NCBI RefSeq assembly: GCF_014697355.1
Contig: NZ_JACJRQ010000005.1
Span: forward strand, 239,159-303,158
DNA: 64,000 nt
Direction of reading: 5' to 3'
DNA from: Nostoc calcicola FACHB-3891
Lineage (GTDB): Bacteria > Cyanobacteriota > Cyanobacteriia > Cyanobacteriales > Nostocaceae
Shown here: piece by piece, positions 32,659-42,238 of the stretch
How the letters are laid out: every line of letters starts with the position of its first letter
Numbering within the stretch: position 1 is the stretch's first letter
Made by a program: the position numbers and the translations under genes
The notes under the pieces: generated by a model
The model's database searches: none
Seen by the model: only the letters and a program-made list of their open reading frames with translations
Told to the model about the DNA's origin: nothing

Positions 32659-35394
32659 CTACTGAAGAATCCTCCCAACCGCGCAGACAACACGAAAACC
32701 AAAATTGCTGATGAGGTTGTTGCGGAAGGTGTAGTTGCGGGACGCGGAACGGCAGCTACCAGGATTGTTGACCCAGGAACCGCCCCGCAGTAGCCTGTAA
32801 ACTGTATTATCATTTACCCACGCCCTGCCATCTGTTGGTGCGCCATTGTAATTATCATGGTAATGGTCTTGACACCACTCCCAAACATTGCCATGCATAT
32901 CGTATAAACCAAAGGCGTTGGGAGGAAAACTGCCTACTGGGGTTGTTTTTTGGCGAAATGTACCTTTAGGTGCAGAGGCGTATGTAGAAGTCCCGTAGTA
33001 ATTTACTAAATCTGGCGTAATCGTTTCACCAAAATAAAACGGCGTAGTCGTCCCCGCACGACAGGCGTATTCCCACTCCGCTTCACTGGGTAGCCTGTAG
33101 GTACGTCCTGTTTTCTGACTTAACTTTTGACAAAATTCCACCGCATCATCCCAACTCACTGATTCTACAGGTAGTTTCTCTCCTTTAGACTCAGCAGGAT
33201 TCGTCCCCATAATTGCTTGATACTGGGCTTGGGTGACTTCATATCTACCCATGAAAAACCCAGGAACTGTCACCTCACGCTGCGGACTTTCATCTTTGTC
33301 TCTCCCTACTTCCCCCTCCGGTGAACCCCTCTTAAAGGTTCCCACTGGTATCTGCACCATTTCCAAGGTGACACGATTCCCCAAGTCTTCCACAAAGTAT
33401 TTTGCCTCACCATTGCGGCGGTTGGTGATGTTTCCCTTTGCATCAACTGTCACTGTTTCAAAATTAAAGGTTTGTAGAGATAAAGCTTTTGAATTTGGTG
33501 TTGGTTCTGGAGTTCCTATATCAGTTGGTTCTCCAGTTGGTTCTGGGGTTCCTATATCAGTTGGTTCTCCAGTTTGTTGTTGATTTTCTGAGCTACTTGT
33601 AAATATCCTTGCTGCAACGACTACTACACCCAAACCAACACCCATCCAGCCAACAGTTTGAATAAATTTCCGCCGTGATGGTTTGATAAGTGTTTGTTGA
33701 TTGTTATTGACTTGTGAATTCTTATTTATTTGTGAATTATTATTGATTAGTGCAACAATTACTGGTGGTTCCTTTAATGATTCCAACCATTCCTGCATTG
33801 TTTGCGGACGGTTTTCTGATTCCAACTCCATCCCCTTGAGGATTGCTTGATTTACCCTGTCGCTAATATTAGAATTAATCTGCTGTGGTAACTTTAATAC
33901 TGTACCAGTAGCCCTATTTGGAGCTACAGGAGGCAATCTATTTGTTAACAGAAAATACAGCGTTGCAGCTAAAGCATAAATATCAGTGTAAGCGCCCCTT
34001 GGTGCAACTGTTTGATATTGTTCAATAGGCGCAAAGCAATGAGATAAATATGGAGTGTGAATCTGTGTCAAATCAGGGATAAACTCTCGTGCAATGCCAA
34101 AGTCAATTAATACTGCTTCTCGTTTGTGAGAACGCACAATAATATTTGCTGGCTTCACATCCCGATGTAACAAACCATTTTGATGCACTACTGTTAACGC
34201 TTCACCTATCTGCTGGATGTAACCTAATGCTTCGGCTTCTGATAAAACACCTAGACGCTGCACCCTATCAGCAAGGTGTTCCCCTTCAATATATTCCATT
34301 GCCATGCACCAAAGTTGTCCTTCTGGGAATACTTCCCTAACTTTGACAACATGAGAATGGTTGCAGTTTGCTAATTTTACAGCTTCGTTGAGAAAATCTT
34401 GCTGAAGTTTGGCAAAATCTGGACGGCGTTGCACTGTTTCATTCAAGGTTTTGATGACAACTGGTTGATTATTTTCATCTCTGGCTAAATAAGTAATGCC
34501 AAAACCACCTTGAGCAAGATCATTTTCAATAGTATATTTGCCATTTTGTAACTGATATCCGCTTTTCCAAATTGTGACAACTTCATCAGTCAGCAATTTT
34601 AGCCATTCCTGCATAGTTTGGGGACGGTTTTCTGGTTCTACTTCCATCCCTTTGAGAATTGCTTGATTTAATTCATTGCTAATACTAGAAATATGCTCCT
34701 GTGGGGAAACCAATGGCAGATTATAGGCTTTACGCTGAAAAGATTCAGTTGGTCTTTTGCCCGCGATCGCGTAGTATAGGGAAGCTGCGAGAGAATAAAC
34801 ATCAACGTAGGGTTTTCTATCTCCCCGCATTTGTTCGTGGGGTGCAAATCCCGGATTTCCAAAAAATCTGGAACTAACGGTTGTTGGCATTGTCTCACCC
34901 GCAATGCCAAAGTCGATTAATACTGCTTTGCCATCCTGTTGAATCAGGATATTACCAGGATGGGCATCTCGATGGACTAATCCAGCTTGATGGACAACTT
35001 TCAATGCTTCACCAATTTGCATAATATATTGCAAAGCTTCTTGTGTTGGTAATGCTCCTCTTTTTTGAATCAGCTGAAATAAACTATCTCCCTGAACAAA
35101 ATCCATTACCAAACAGTAAGTACCACCCTCGTTAAATAAATCCCTGACACGGACAATATTTGGGTGCTGCTTTTCGGAAAGCTTTTCTAGTCGCTGTCCT
35201 TCATCGATAAATCGCTTGACATATTTGGGATATTCTGGATCGTGGCGCAGGCTTTCGTTGGGGGTTTTAATCACCACAAGGTTGTTCAGTAGTGCGTGTC
35301 GCGCTTTGTAGGTAATACCGAAGCCACCTTGTCCGAGAATTTGTTCAATTACATACTTACCGCCCTGTAACTGCTGTCCAGCTATCCAAACCAT
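32659..35394 (-). CDS. Tandem Ser/Thr kinase protein with C-terminal formylglycine-generating-enzyme domain
   Basis: 911 residues from ATG 35394. Kinase 1 (about 10-270): GQGGFGITYK, Lys 43, HRDAHPGN 141-148, DFG 161-163. Kinase 2 (about 287-545): AQGGFGITYL, HRDVKPAN 410-417, DFG 431-433. In kinase 1 the usual Lys of HRDxKxxN is His, so its activity may be altered. A Lys/Arg-flanked helix at about 580-598 crosses the membrane. Next come two copies of GEPTDIGTPEPT (609-632), then an FGE-sulfatase/SUMF1 domain (about 665-908; VTPGFF-like start, EWCQDHYHDNY, GSWVNNPGSCRSASR). The kinases are cytoplasmic and the FGE domain presumably outside. Targets unknown. Confidence 0.93.
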   Translation of the reverse strand: MVWIAGQQLQGGKYVIEQILGQGGFGITYKARHALLNNLVVIKTPNESLRHDPEYPKYVKRFIDEGQRLEKLSEKQHPNIVRVRDLFNEGGTYCLVMDFVQGDSLFQLIQKRGALPTQEALQYIMQIGEALKVVHQAGLVHRDAHPGNILIQQDGKAVLIDFGIAGETMPTTVSSRFFGNPGFAPHEQMRGDRKPYVDVYSLAASLYYAIAGKRPTESFQRKAYNLPLVSPQEHISSISNELNQAILKGMEVEPENRPQTMQEWLKLLTDEVVTIWKSGYQLQNGKYTIENDLAQGGFGITYLARDENNQPVVIKTLNETVQRRPDFAKLQQDFLNEAVKLANCNHSHVVKVREVFPEGQLWCMAMEYIEGEHLADRVQRLGVLSEAEALGYIQQIGEALTVVHQNGLLHRDVKPANIIVRSHKREAVLIDFGIAREFIPDLTQIHTPYLSHCFAPIEQYQTVAPRGAYTDIYALAATLYFLLTNRLPPVAPNRATGTVLKLPQQINSNISDRVNQAILKGMELESENRPQTMQEWLESLKEPPVIVALINNNSQINKNSQVNNNQQTLIKPSRRKFIQTVGWMGVGLGVVVVAARIFTSSSENQQQTGEPTDIGTPEPTGEPTDIGTPEPTPNSKALSLQTFNFETVTVDAKGNITNRRNGEAKYFVEDLGNRVTLEMVQIPVGTFKRGSPEGEVGRDKDESPQREVTVPGFFMGRYEVTQAQYQAIMGTNPAESKGEKLPVESVSWDDAVEFCQKLSQKTGRTYRLPSEAEWEYACRAGTTTPFYFGETITPDLVNYYGTSTYASAPKGTFRQKTTPVGSFPPNAFGLYDMHGNVWEWCQDHYHDNYNGAPTDGRAWVNDNTVYRLLRGGSWVNNPGSCRSASRNYTFRNNLISNFGFRVVCAVGRILQ

Positions 35395-35484
35395 AGGGTT
35401 TTTGATTCAGCGATATTTGCGAATATTATTGCAATAATTCCATAATTCCGCAATTACACTTAATAATCTGTTAGTACGTTTTCC

Positions 35485-36033
35485 TCATGAATGAGAAACA
35501 GGTTTTTTCAGTACGCTGGGGATAGCCTCTATGACTCTGGTTGCAATTTGTTCTGGTGTTTCTCCCTGGACGATCGCAATTCTGATATCAGCTTGGGCGT
35601 ATAATGATTGACGTTGTTCCAGGAGCGATCGCAATTTGCCTTGAGGATCGACATCTTGTAGCAGTGGTCTGGTGGTATCCTCAGCTAAACGGCTGTAAAT
35701 TAATTCCACTGACGCATCTAACCACACTATCAAACCGTGCTGTAGGTAACCCCAGTTTTCTCGCCGTAATATAATACCGCCACCAGTTGCGATCGTTAAT
35801 TTTGTAAAAGTACAAACCTGTGACAGCACATCGCTTTCTAACTGGCGAAATGCTGCTTCTCCTTCCTCGGCAAATATCTGATTAATAGATTTACCTGCTG
35901 CTTGGGCAATAACATCATCGGTATCCACAAACCCGTAACCCAGTTGTTTTGCTAGTAAGCGCCCTACCGTCGTCTTACCAACGCCCATCATGCCAATTAA
36001 GTACAGGTTGACTCCTTGTAATAAACTGCCCAC
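35485..36033 (-). CDS. aroK: Shikimate kinase
   Basis: 182 residues from GTG 36033. Walker A GMMGVGKTT at 14-22 (Lys 20), DTDD at 37-40 binding shikimate and Mg2+, GGGIILR for shikimate, and the lid TRPLLQD. It phosphorylates shikimate at the 3-hydroxyl in aromatic amino-acid synthesis. Length and motifs are normal. Confidence 0.95.
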   Translation of the reverse strand: MGSLLQGVNLYLIGMMGVGKTTVGRLLAKQLGYGFVDTDDVIAQAAGKSINQIFAEEGEAAFRQLESDVLSQVCTFTKLTIATGGGIILRRENWGYLQHGLIVWLDASVELIYSRLAEDTTRPLLQDVDPQGKLRSLLEQRQSLYAQADIRIAIVQGETPEQIATRVIEAIPSVLKKPVSHS

Positions 36034-36978
36034 CAGTTGCTTTGCTCCAATTGTGAGTTATGAGTGCTGAGTCACAATTTTCAATTATAAACCCAAAGAA
36101 TCATACCTGCGCCCTTAAGCGATGTCAGGTACTTGGGGTTTGTATGACGCTGGAAAAGCGATCGCTTTTTTGACTAGGTGGGTTACCGCAAAATAACATG
36201 ACTTGATTTTTAATCATCGAAAACTTGGGTGTAAGGTCTGATTCGTATTTTGTAACTTCCGCACCGAAATACAGCAGAATTGTGCTGTAGTCATTCCTAA
36301 ATATTTCCTAAGATAGATGTGGTTTTTCAAATGAGCTATATTTTATCTTTTTTCTCAATTCGTAAATCTTAAGCTCTATCCAATACGCTTCGGTTAAGCA
36401 TTTTTAGTTTGTAATCTGGTTTTGGGAAAAGGTTAAAGGTTTTTCTTCTACTTTTTCCCCGTAGCCTTTCCCCTTAACCGAAAGGTATTGAAGCTCTATC
36501 AATTTATCTTTTATTTGAATGGAATCAACTGGCATGATTACTGTTATTCATGTATTGAAAATAACAGACGAAAGAAATTAATAATTATTTATGTATAAAT
36601 AAACGCTCAATACTCTCATGAATTTAGTCACTTTCGTTAGGTGGCCTAACAAATTTCGTTGAGCTATATTTACGTTTAACGGAAATTTAACATAACTTCT
36701 TTGAAACTTTATCGAAACAATTTCTGTCTATTGAAATGATTCGGATTTTTCTCTAGTGGGTGAATTTAAGTATAACAAATACTGTGTTTTTCAAAACACA
36801 AAGTATATTTTCTAAAAGTTCAGTTATAACAAGCAAAAAATAATTAATTATTGATTAACAAGGTGTAAATAATGACTTATCAACCGTAATTATCCAAAAA
36901 AGATTTGCAAATAAGAAGTTTCGACACAAAAACTACCGCATATTTCACTTGAATAAGCCTGAATTACTAAATAGTAGG
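36034..36978. other. 0.9 kb spacer with a small transposon-like insertion
   Basis: AT-rich with no convincing gene. It holds the 110-bp element at 36381-36490 with flanking direct repeats (listed separately) and a short palindrome GTTAGGTGGCCTAAC near 36640. The last 200 bp probably contain the promoter of the small gene at 36979. Confidence 0.55.
36371..36500. mobile_element. 110-bp MITE with 18-bp ends and 10-bp target duplication
   Basis: CAATACGCTTCGGTTAAG (36381-36398) and CTTAACCGAAAGGTATTG (36473-36490) are inverted repeats with 16 of 18 matches. AAGCTCTATC stands directly outside both ends (36371-36380 and 36491-36500). The interior is non-coding. This is the structure of a non-autonomous DNA transposon insertion. 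Confidence 0.8.
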
Positions 36979-37191
36979 ATGAATGAGGCGTCAGCTATGA
37001 CTCGAATTCGTGACGTTGTACAAGAAGCTTTAGCAACTGGCTATTTGACAGTCGAAGCAGAAGATCAACTCCGACAACTATTGACTACCCGTTATGAGTT
37101 GGAAGATTTTAATGCTTTCATGATTTTGCAGGAAGCTGCCATGACTGGTAAAGTCAAGCAAGAGTCCAGAGAGCGGTGTGGTATCAAGTAG
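36979..37191 (+). CDS. Small conserved cyanobacterial protein, unknown function
   Basis: 70 residues from ATG 36979 (TTG 36949 or ATG 36997 are alternatives). The core TRIRDVVQEALATGYLTVEAEDQLRQLL is amphipathic and helical, followed by a second helix (EDFNAFMILQEAAMTGKVKQESRE). It has no signal or membrane segment. It resembles small all-helical proteins that I recall as common in Nostocales, without a known role. Confidence 0.6.
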   Translation: MNEASAMTRIRDVVQEALATGYLTVEAEDQLRQLLTTRYELEDFNAFMILQEAAMTGKVKQESRERCGIK

Positions 37192-37281
37192 AATTCAGAA
37201 TTCAGAATAGCTGAATTCAGGAGGAAAACAGGCTTAATACCTAGTTTGTGTACTTCATTAACTGGAAATCCCCTGTATGTC

Positions 37282-37971
37282 TCATTTGCGGGGGCGTTCA
37301 TCGTCATCTTCAAAATCATCATTAAAAAATTCCCAATCATCATCATCTGCTTGATTCGTGGTTGGTGGCTGATAAGGGGGTATGATTACTCGATAATCAG
37401 CATCGTAAATTGATTCAGTTTTTCCCGCAGCTGTATTTTTTGGCTCACGGTAGCTGTAGGAGTAAACTGAACCAGACTCAGAACTGCTTTTAGGTTGTGA
37501 TTGACGTTCGTAAGTTTTAGAGTCTCTAGACTGTTGAGTTTGAGGATTAGGGGTAGGCGCTTCTTCTGACTTCTCATCAAAGTTCCAATCATCTTCACTG
37601 CCATTTGTCTCCCAATCATCAAATACTTCGTTGCTAGGTTCTTCTTTTTTACTAGCTGGTGGAGGACTAGGACGACCAGGTGTAGGTTCTTCTCTGGGAT
37701 TTGCCTTTCTACGAGGTGGAGTTGCTGTTGGTCTATCAGGAGTTTGGCGAACTCCTGCGGCAAAATAATTGGATAATTTAAACAACGTCACAATCAATAT
37801 AGATGTGAAAGCACCAGTCACGGTACTAAACAAAACCCACATCGCTAGCGGTAATGGTTGAGTCCGCAGACCCAAAAATACTAGTGATAGGGGAGGTGAC
37901 CAATTTTGAACTAACAACAGCGTTAGTCCTCCCAGTACGGCCACCAATAGAATTAAGCGAATTACAGCCAT
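37282..37971 (-). CDS. LapA-domain membrane protein with disordered tail
   Basis: 229 residues from ATG 37971. Two helices at about 4-22 and 40-64 flank LLVQNWSPPLSLVFLGLRT, the N-V-P-like loop of the lipopolysaccharide-assembly-A (DUF1049) domain. The remaining 160 residues are disordered, rich in Pro, Ser, Glu and Asp, and end in an acidic stretch (NDDWEFFNDDFEDDDE type). It should be in the plasma or thylakoid membrane with the tail in the cytoplasm. A connection with LPS assembly is by family name only. Confidence 0.75.
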   Translation of the reverse strand: MAVIRLILLVAVLGGLTLLLVQNWSPPLSLVFLGLRTQPLPLAMWVLFSTVTGAFTSILIVTLFKLSNYFAAGVRQTPDRPTATPPRRKANPREEPTPGRPSPPPASKKEEPSNEVFDDWETNGSEDDWNFDEKSEEAPTPNPQTQQSRDSKTYERQSQPKSSSESGSVYSYSYREPKNTAAGKTESIYDADYRVIIPPYQPPTTNQADDDDWEFFNDDFEDDDERPRK

Positions 37972-38182
37972 AACAAAGGCAAAAGGTAAAAGTTACAAGG
38001 CAGTCCCGATGAAACCAGTTTCACCGCCAAGCATGAAAGAGGAACTAGGGACTAGCATTTTTACTCAGCACAGGCTAAACGTCCCCCTACTGCTAACAGC
38101 ACTTTCATGCCAGAAGGCAAAAGGCAAAAGGCAAAAGTAAAAACTGACTCTATCTTTCTTTTACCTTTTCACTTTTACCTTT

Positions 38183-38803
38183 TTACTTTCTTCCTTGCCA
38201 GCGCTGAATGGGGATACAGTCAATATCTAGTTGATCTAAAGCACGGGCAACTACAAAATCAACTAAATCCTCAATGGTTTGGGGATTATGATACCAGGCG
38301 GGAATAGCGGGGACAATTCTAACTCCAACTTCTGCCAAAGAAGTTAAATTACGCAGATGAATCAAGCTAAAAGGGGTTTCACGGGGGACAATCACCAGTT
38401 TTCGCCCTTCTTTGAGTTGGACATCAGCTGCGCGTTCTAGTAAATCAGAACTCAAGCCAACTGTTAGCTTTGCCACTGTACTCATGCTACATGGAATAAT
38501 TATCATCCCCAGGGTGGCGAAGGAACCACTAGCAATTCCAGCGCCAACATCACCCCAAGGATGACAGCGTAGCTTACCAGAAAGTGGTACTCCAGCTTGC
38601 TCTCGCCAGAATTGTTCTTGCCCGGTTGGTTCTGGTGGCATCCGAATTTCCTGTTCGGACTGCCAAACCATGTAAGTCGATCTAGAGGCAACCAGTTCAA
38701 TACTATACTCTGCTTGTAGCAGAAATTTGAGAGCGCGGACGGCGTAAATCAGACCAGATGCGCCTGATACACCTAAAATTAGGGGCTTAGTGTTATTTGA
38801 CAC
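38183..38803 (-). CDS. ubiX: Flavin prenyltransferase
   Basis: 206 residues from GTG 38803. UbiX/Pad1 motifs: LILGVSGASGLIYAVRALKFL (FMN phosphate loop), SGSFATLGMIIIPCSMSTVAKLTVGLSSDLLERAADV and KLVIVPRETPFSLIHLRNL. It makes prenylated FMN, the cofactor for UbiD-type decarboxylases. No ubiD is in the window. It is transcribed with the upstream exonuclease gene, 17 bp away. Confidence 0.94.
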   Translation of the reverse strand: MSNNTKPLILGVSGASGLIYAVRALKFLLQAEYSIELVASRSTYMVWQSEQEIRMPPEPTGQEQFWREQAGVPLSGKLRCHPWGDVGAGIASGSFATLGMIIIPCSMSTVAKLTVGLSSDLLERAADVQLKEGRKLVIVPRETPFSLIHLRNLTSLAEVGVRIVPAIPAWYHNPQTIEDLVDFVVARALDQLDIDCIPIQRWQGRK

Positions 38804-38820
38804 GGAAATTTTAGAGGTAT

Positions 38821-41175
38821 TTACTCATCCTCCCCGTAAGGATCTAGGTCATCAGATTCAATATCATTTGCTAAGTAGAGGTCGGAAATGTCTTCATTAG
38901 AACCACTGCCAGCTAATCCTTTGGCTACGCCATCGCTGCCCACAGTTACCAAATCAATTTGTTGACGGTAGTAATCAACACTCTTAACTTGCACAGCTAC
39001 ACGATCGCCTAATCGATAGGAAGCCCGATTTTTCCGACCAAAAAGTGCTTGTTGTCTGGCGCGATATTCATACCAATCATCTTTGAGAGAACTGACATGT
39101 ACCAATCCTTCTACCCTCAGGGGTACACCAGGATTACTGGTGGAGTCAACCGCCTCTGCTGGTACTTCAATTTCCACAAAGAAACCGTAGGATTGAACGC
39201 CAGTAATCACGCCTTGAAATACCTCACCAATGCGCTGCTTCATCAATTGGGCTTTTTGCAGTCCTGCTAAATCAGCTTCGGCTTCTTGGACTTCTTTTTC
39301 TCGGTCATTGATTTGGACAATTACCCTAGTCAAATCGCTTTGGAGTTCTTGTTGCAGTTCTGGGGGTAAAACATTCCAGTTAATTTCGGCGTGGCTGGAG
39401 GAATGACGCAGGTTGACTTTTTCTCTCACACGGGTGTTACGGCGATCGCGTCCATGTTCGAGTAGTGTGTAATACACTCTCTGCATCAACAAATCTGGAT
39501 AACGCCGCAAGGGGGCACTAAAATGGACATACTGCCCTAGTGCTAGACCAAAGTGAGATCCTTTGGTGGTACTATATGCAGACGGTTTAAGAGTATCTTG
39601 CAACAAATAAGTCAGAACTTGCTCAGAGGCAGATTCGGCAAAAGCTCTAGTCAAATGTTGATAATCTAAAGGTTGGATATCTACTTCTGGATCTAAAGCT
39701 AGGTCAACGCCTAAATTGATTGCCAATTTCAGCATTTCCTGGACATCTTCGATATCGGGTGTGCCTTGGACTCGCCAGATAGCCGGAACACCAAGGGCAT
39801 TTAAGTGAGTTGCTATCAGTTGATTCACTAGCAGCACCAACTCAGTCATTAGCGATCGCACTGGTAAATCATTTACCACCACAGCCCCAAGAATTCCCTC
39901 ATCATAATAAGGGTTTTGGCTGGGCGGCAGATTCAATTGGAGGCTACCACGATTTAACCTTACCTGTTTTAAATCTCTTTGCAAGGCTTGGAGGTTTTGT
40001 AGTATTTCCAACGCCTCTGGAGATTGATTGTGAAATTCACCTGAGAGAATTTCCTCGGCTTGTTCTGTAGTTAGTGCAGTCTCGACGTTGATGACACTGG
40101 GTTGAATTTCCCAGTCCACTATTTGTCCTGATTGCGGATCGATGGTAATTAAAAAAGAGATGGTTAAGCGATCGCTTCCCGGTACTAAAGAACAGCGTTC
40201 TGCCACAGTTGGTGGCAACATTGGCAGTATTAATTCTCCCAAATACACTGATTTGCCTCGTTTGAGTGCTTCTCGATCTAGGGCTTCGTCAGGTTGGACA
40301 AAGTGAGAAACATCAGTGATATGAACTCCCAAAAGCCAATTTCCGCTGGGGTTTCTTTCTAAACTAAAGGCATTTTCGATTACCTTGGTATCTCCATTTA
40401 CTCCTTCAATGGTGACAGTATATACATTACGTAAATCTAAGCGATTTTTCAGGTCTGCTTTTAAGAGCTTTTTGGGCAATTTGCCAGCGGCTTCGAGAAC
40501 GTTATCCGGGAAAGTACGAGAAAGGTCGTGCTTACATGTTACTAAATCTATATCAGCAGCAGCTTCGGCATCACTGCCAAGGATTTGCACTACTCTACCC
40601 AAGGGGGGGTATTGAGCTAACGGGTAACGCAAGACTTCCACATGGGCGAGGTGATCGATCGCTTCTTCTAATTTGGCACCGTTGGGTTGAATCTTGAGTT
40701 CAAACAGCAGTCGATCGTCTAACGGGACAGCCCGAAAACCGGTTTCTACTTGCTTAATTCGTGCCAGTAATGTGTGGTTGGAACGTTCTAAAATTAGCTT
40801 CACCTCTCCTTCTGGGGAGCGGCGACGACTGCCTTCTTTGAGGACTCTTACCAAAACGCGATCGCCATTCCAAGCATTACTCAGATGACTTTCCCGAATG
40901 TAAATATCCTCAGATCCTTCCACATCTTGAATAGCAAAGCAAAAACCCTTACTAGAGCAACGGAGTTTTGCTTCGATAATTCCCTCTTCTAAAACACGGC
41001 GATATTTGCCCCGTTCTTTCACCAAAATACCGATTTTTTCGAGAACATCTAAGGCTATGTGAAGTTTTTGTAAGCTTTTTTCATCTTCACAACCAAGTTT
41101 CTTTTCCAAAACTTTACGAGCCACCAATTTGTCATCGGTGAAATTGGCAAGGAGTGTAGCGATTGAAAATTCCAT
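38821..41175 (-). CDS. rnr: RNase II/RNase R-family 3'-5' exoribonuclease
   Basis: 784 residues from ATG 41175. A winged-helix-like N-terminus and cold-shock-type OB domains come first. The RNB catalytic domain (about 240-580) has GVHITDVSHFVQPDEALDREA and the Asp-rich AxxDxxxD-like active site, then RRYPDLLMQRVYY. A C-terminal S1 domain (about 645-735, GVITGVQSYGFFVEIE) follows, then an acidic tail. It degrades RNA processively from the 3' end. The modest length and the tail differ from E. coli RNase R, and it may be the only RNB enzyme here. Confidence 0.93.
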   Translation of the reverse strand: MEFSIATLLANFTDDKLVARKVLEKKLGCEDEKSLQKLHIALDVLEKIGILVKERGKYRRVLEEGIIEAKLRCSSKGFCFAIQDVEGSEDIYIRESHLSNAWNGDRVLVRVLKEGSRRRSPEGEVKLILERSNHTLLARIKQVETGFRAVPLDDRLLFELKIQPNGAKLEEAIDHLAHVEVLRYPLAQYPPLGRVVQILGSDAEAAADIDLVTCKHDLSRTFPDNVLEAAGKLPKKLLKADLKNRLDLRNVYTVTIEGVNGDTKVIENAFSLERNPSGNWLLGVHITDVSHFVQPDEALDREALKRGKSVYLGELILPMLPPTVAERCSLVPGSDRLTISFLITIDPQSGQIVDWEIQPSVINVETALTTEQAEEILSGEFHNQSPEALEILQNLQALQRDLKQVRLNRGSLQLNLPPSQNPYYDEGILGAVVVNDLPVRSLMTELVLLVNQLIATHLNALGVPAIWRVQGTPDIEDVQEMLKLAINLGVDLALDPEVDIQPLDYQHLTRAFAESASEQVLTYLLQDTLKPSAYSTTKGSHFGLALGQYVHFSAPLRRYPDLLMQRVYYTLLEHGRDRRNTRVREKVNLRHSSSHAEINWNVLPPELQQELQSDLTRVIVQINDREKEVQEAEADLAGLQKAQLMKQRIGEVFQGVITGVQSYGFFVEIEVPAEAVDSTSNPGVPLRVEGLVHVSSLKDDWYEYRARQQALFGRKNRASYRLGDRVAVQVKSVDYYRQQIDLVTVGSDGVAKGLAGSGSNEDISDLYLANDIESDDLDPYGEDE

Positions 41176-42238
41176 GCAGTGAACCGACCTTTGGTCAAAA
41201 CATCATTTTTTTAATCTGGTTCTTTCCTGTATGCCCTCACCAAAGAAGGTAAAAAGTAACCCTTGCCGACTGACAAAGAGTTAAGGAGAAACGGGAAAAA
41301 GACCTATCTTGAGATCTTTCCCCTTTTTTCCTTTTAAGCTTTCCCTTCTTGTGTTTTCCCTTTCACCTTTACCCTTATTCAGAGCCTAAAGGGTTTTGAC
41401 GGCTTACAGAAACAAGCTGGAAACGAATTGCCCTGAGGCAAGGCTTCCTAAGTTCCAAGGAAAGGAAGCCAACCTACCCTTACGGTAAACCGCTCCCAAA
41501 GTTGTATTGAGCCGAGGAAGCCGACCCATAGACAACTCTGGGCGTTTTTTGGACTTCTCACTGCACGATGCTCTCAGAGTTCGTTTGGGTTTAAATCCCT
41601 TCATCTAACAAAACTTAGAAAGTACGCCTGATTAAGATTTAGCCTTGCTAGGTAATTACGCGACGGTTTTTGAGAAGCTGGGTTTGGAGAACTCTCCATG
41701 CTGCCCAAAGCGCTATGCAGGGGAGCCACTGCGGTCTTGAGGTCTCCCCAAGTGGAGCAAGTGGCGTCTAAACCACAGGTGTTTGATTGTCTAGATTGAA
41801 GGTAATTTTACGCCATTAGACTCTGATTTTTAACTAGGAGGAACTGCTGGTAAACCCAATTTTTCCACACGTAGAATCGGTAACAATTAGGCGAGCAGCT
41901 TAATAAGCAGTGAGGGCGAACCTTATCTTCATTATTGTAGATTTAGAGCGCACTTCCAGAAAATAGTTCTAGACATTATGTTGGGTAATTAGTATAGCAT
42001 TACAGACTAAACTACCCAGCTAAGTTAGCACCCGCCAACAATTTCCTCAAAAAAGAGCTACTGCTACAATTGGGACACGGGGCAAAGCAAGAATATTACT
42101 TTAGGGCATGGGGCGTTGGGAGTGCTGAGTTAGGAGTTAAGAGTTAAGAGTAAAAGTTCTTCTTCCCCTGCTCCCTCATCTCCCTCATCCCCCTCATCTC
42201 CCTCCCTCCCCACTCCCCTTTAGATTGGTAACAGTATT
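41176..42238. other. 1.06 kb gene-free region with structured segments
   Basis: No coding gene that I trust. From 41390 to 41610 the composition is balanced and hairpins are dense, for example GGCTTCC (41442-41448) with GGAAGCC (41464-41470), and TTGCC-CTGA-GGCAA just before. At about 41719-41760 the block GGGGAGCCACTGCGG...CTCCCC pairs with itself and resembles a dispersed cyanobacterial palindrome. 42120-42220 is CCCTCATCTCC-type low complexity. A non-coding RNA is possible at 41390-41610; no known family matches by eye. Confidence 0.45.

Noticed and set aside
37386..37763. 125-codon minus-strand frame overlapping the LapA-like gene
   Set aside because: Same strand but another frame inside the low-complexity tail of the LapA-like protein.
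41404..41604. 66-codon minus-strand frame in the structured spacer
   Set aside because: Arg/Lys/Ser-rich translation of hairpin DNA without RBS or homology that I recognise; RNA or repeat is a better reading.
41570..41610. tRNA-like T-arm (GGGTTTAAATCCC)
   Set aside because: It is a simple palindrome; no acceptor, D or anticodon arms fit around it. No tRNA was found in the window.
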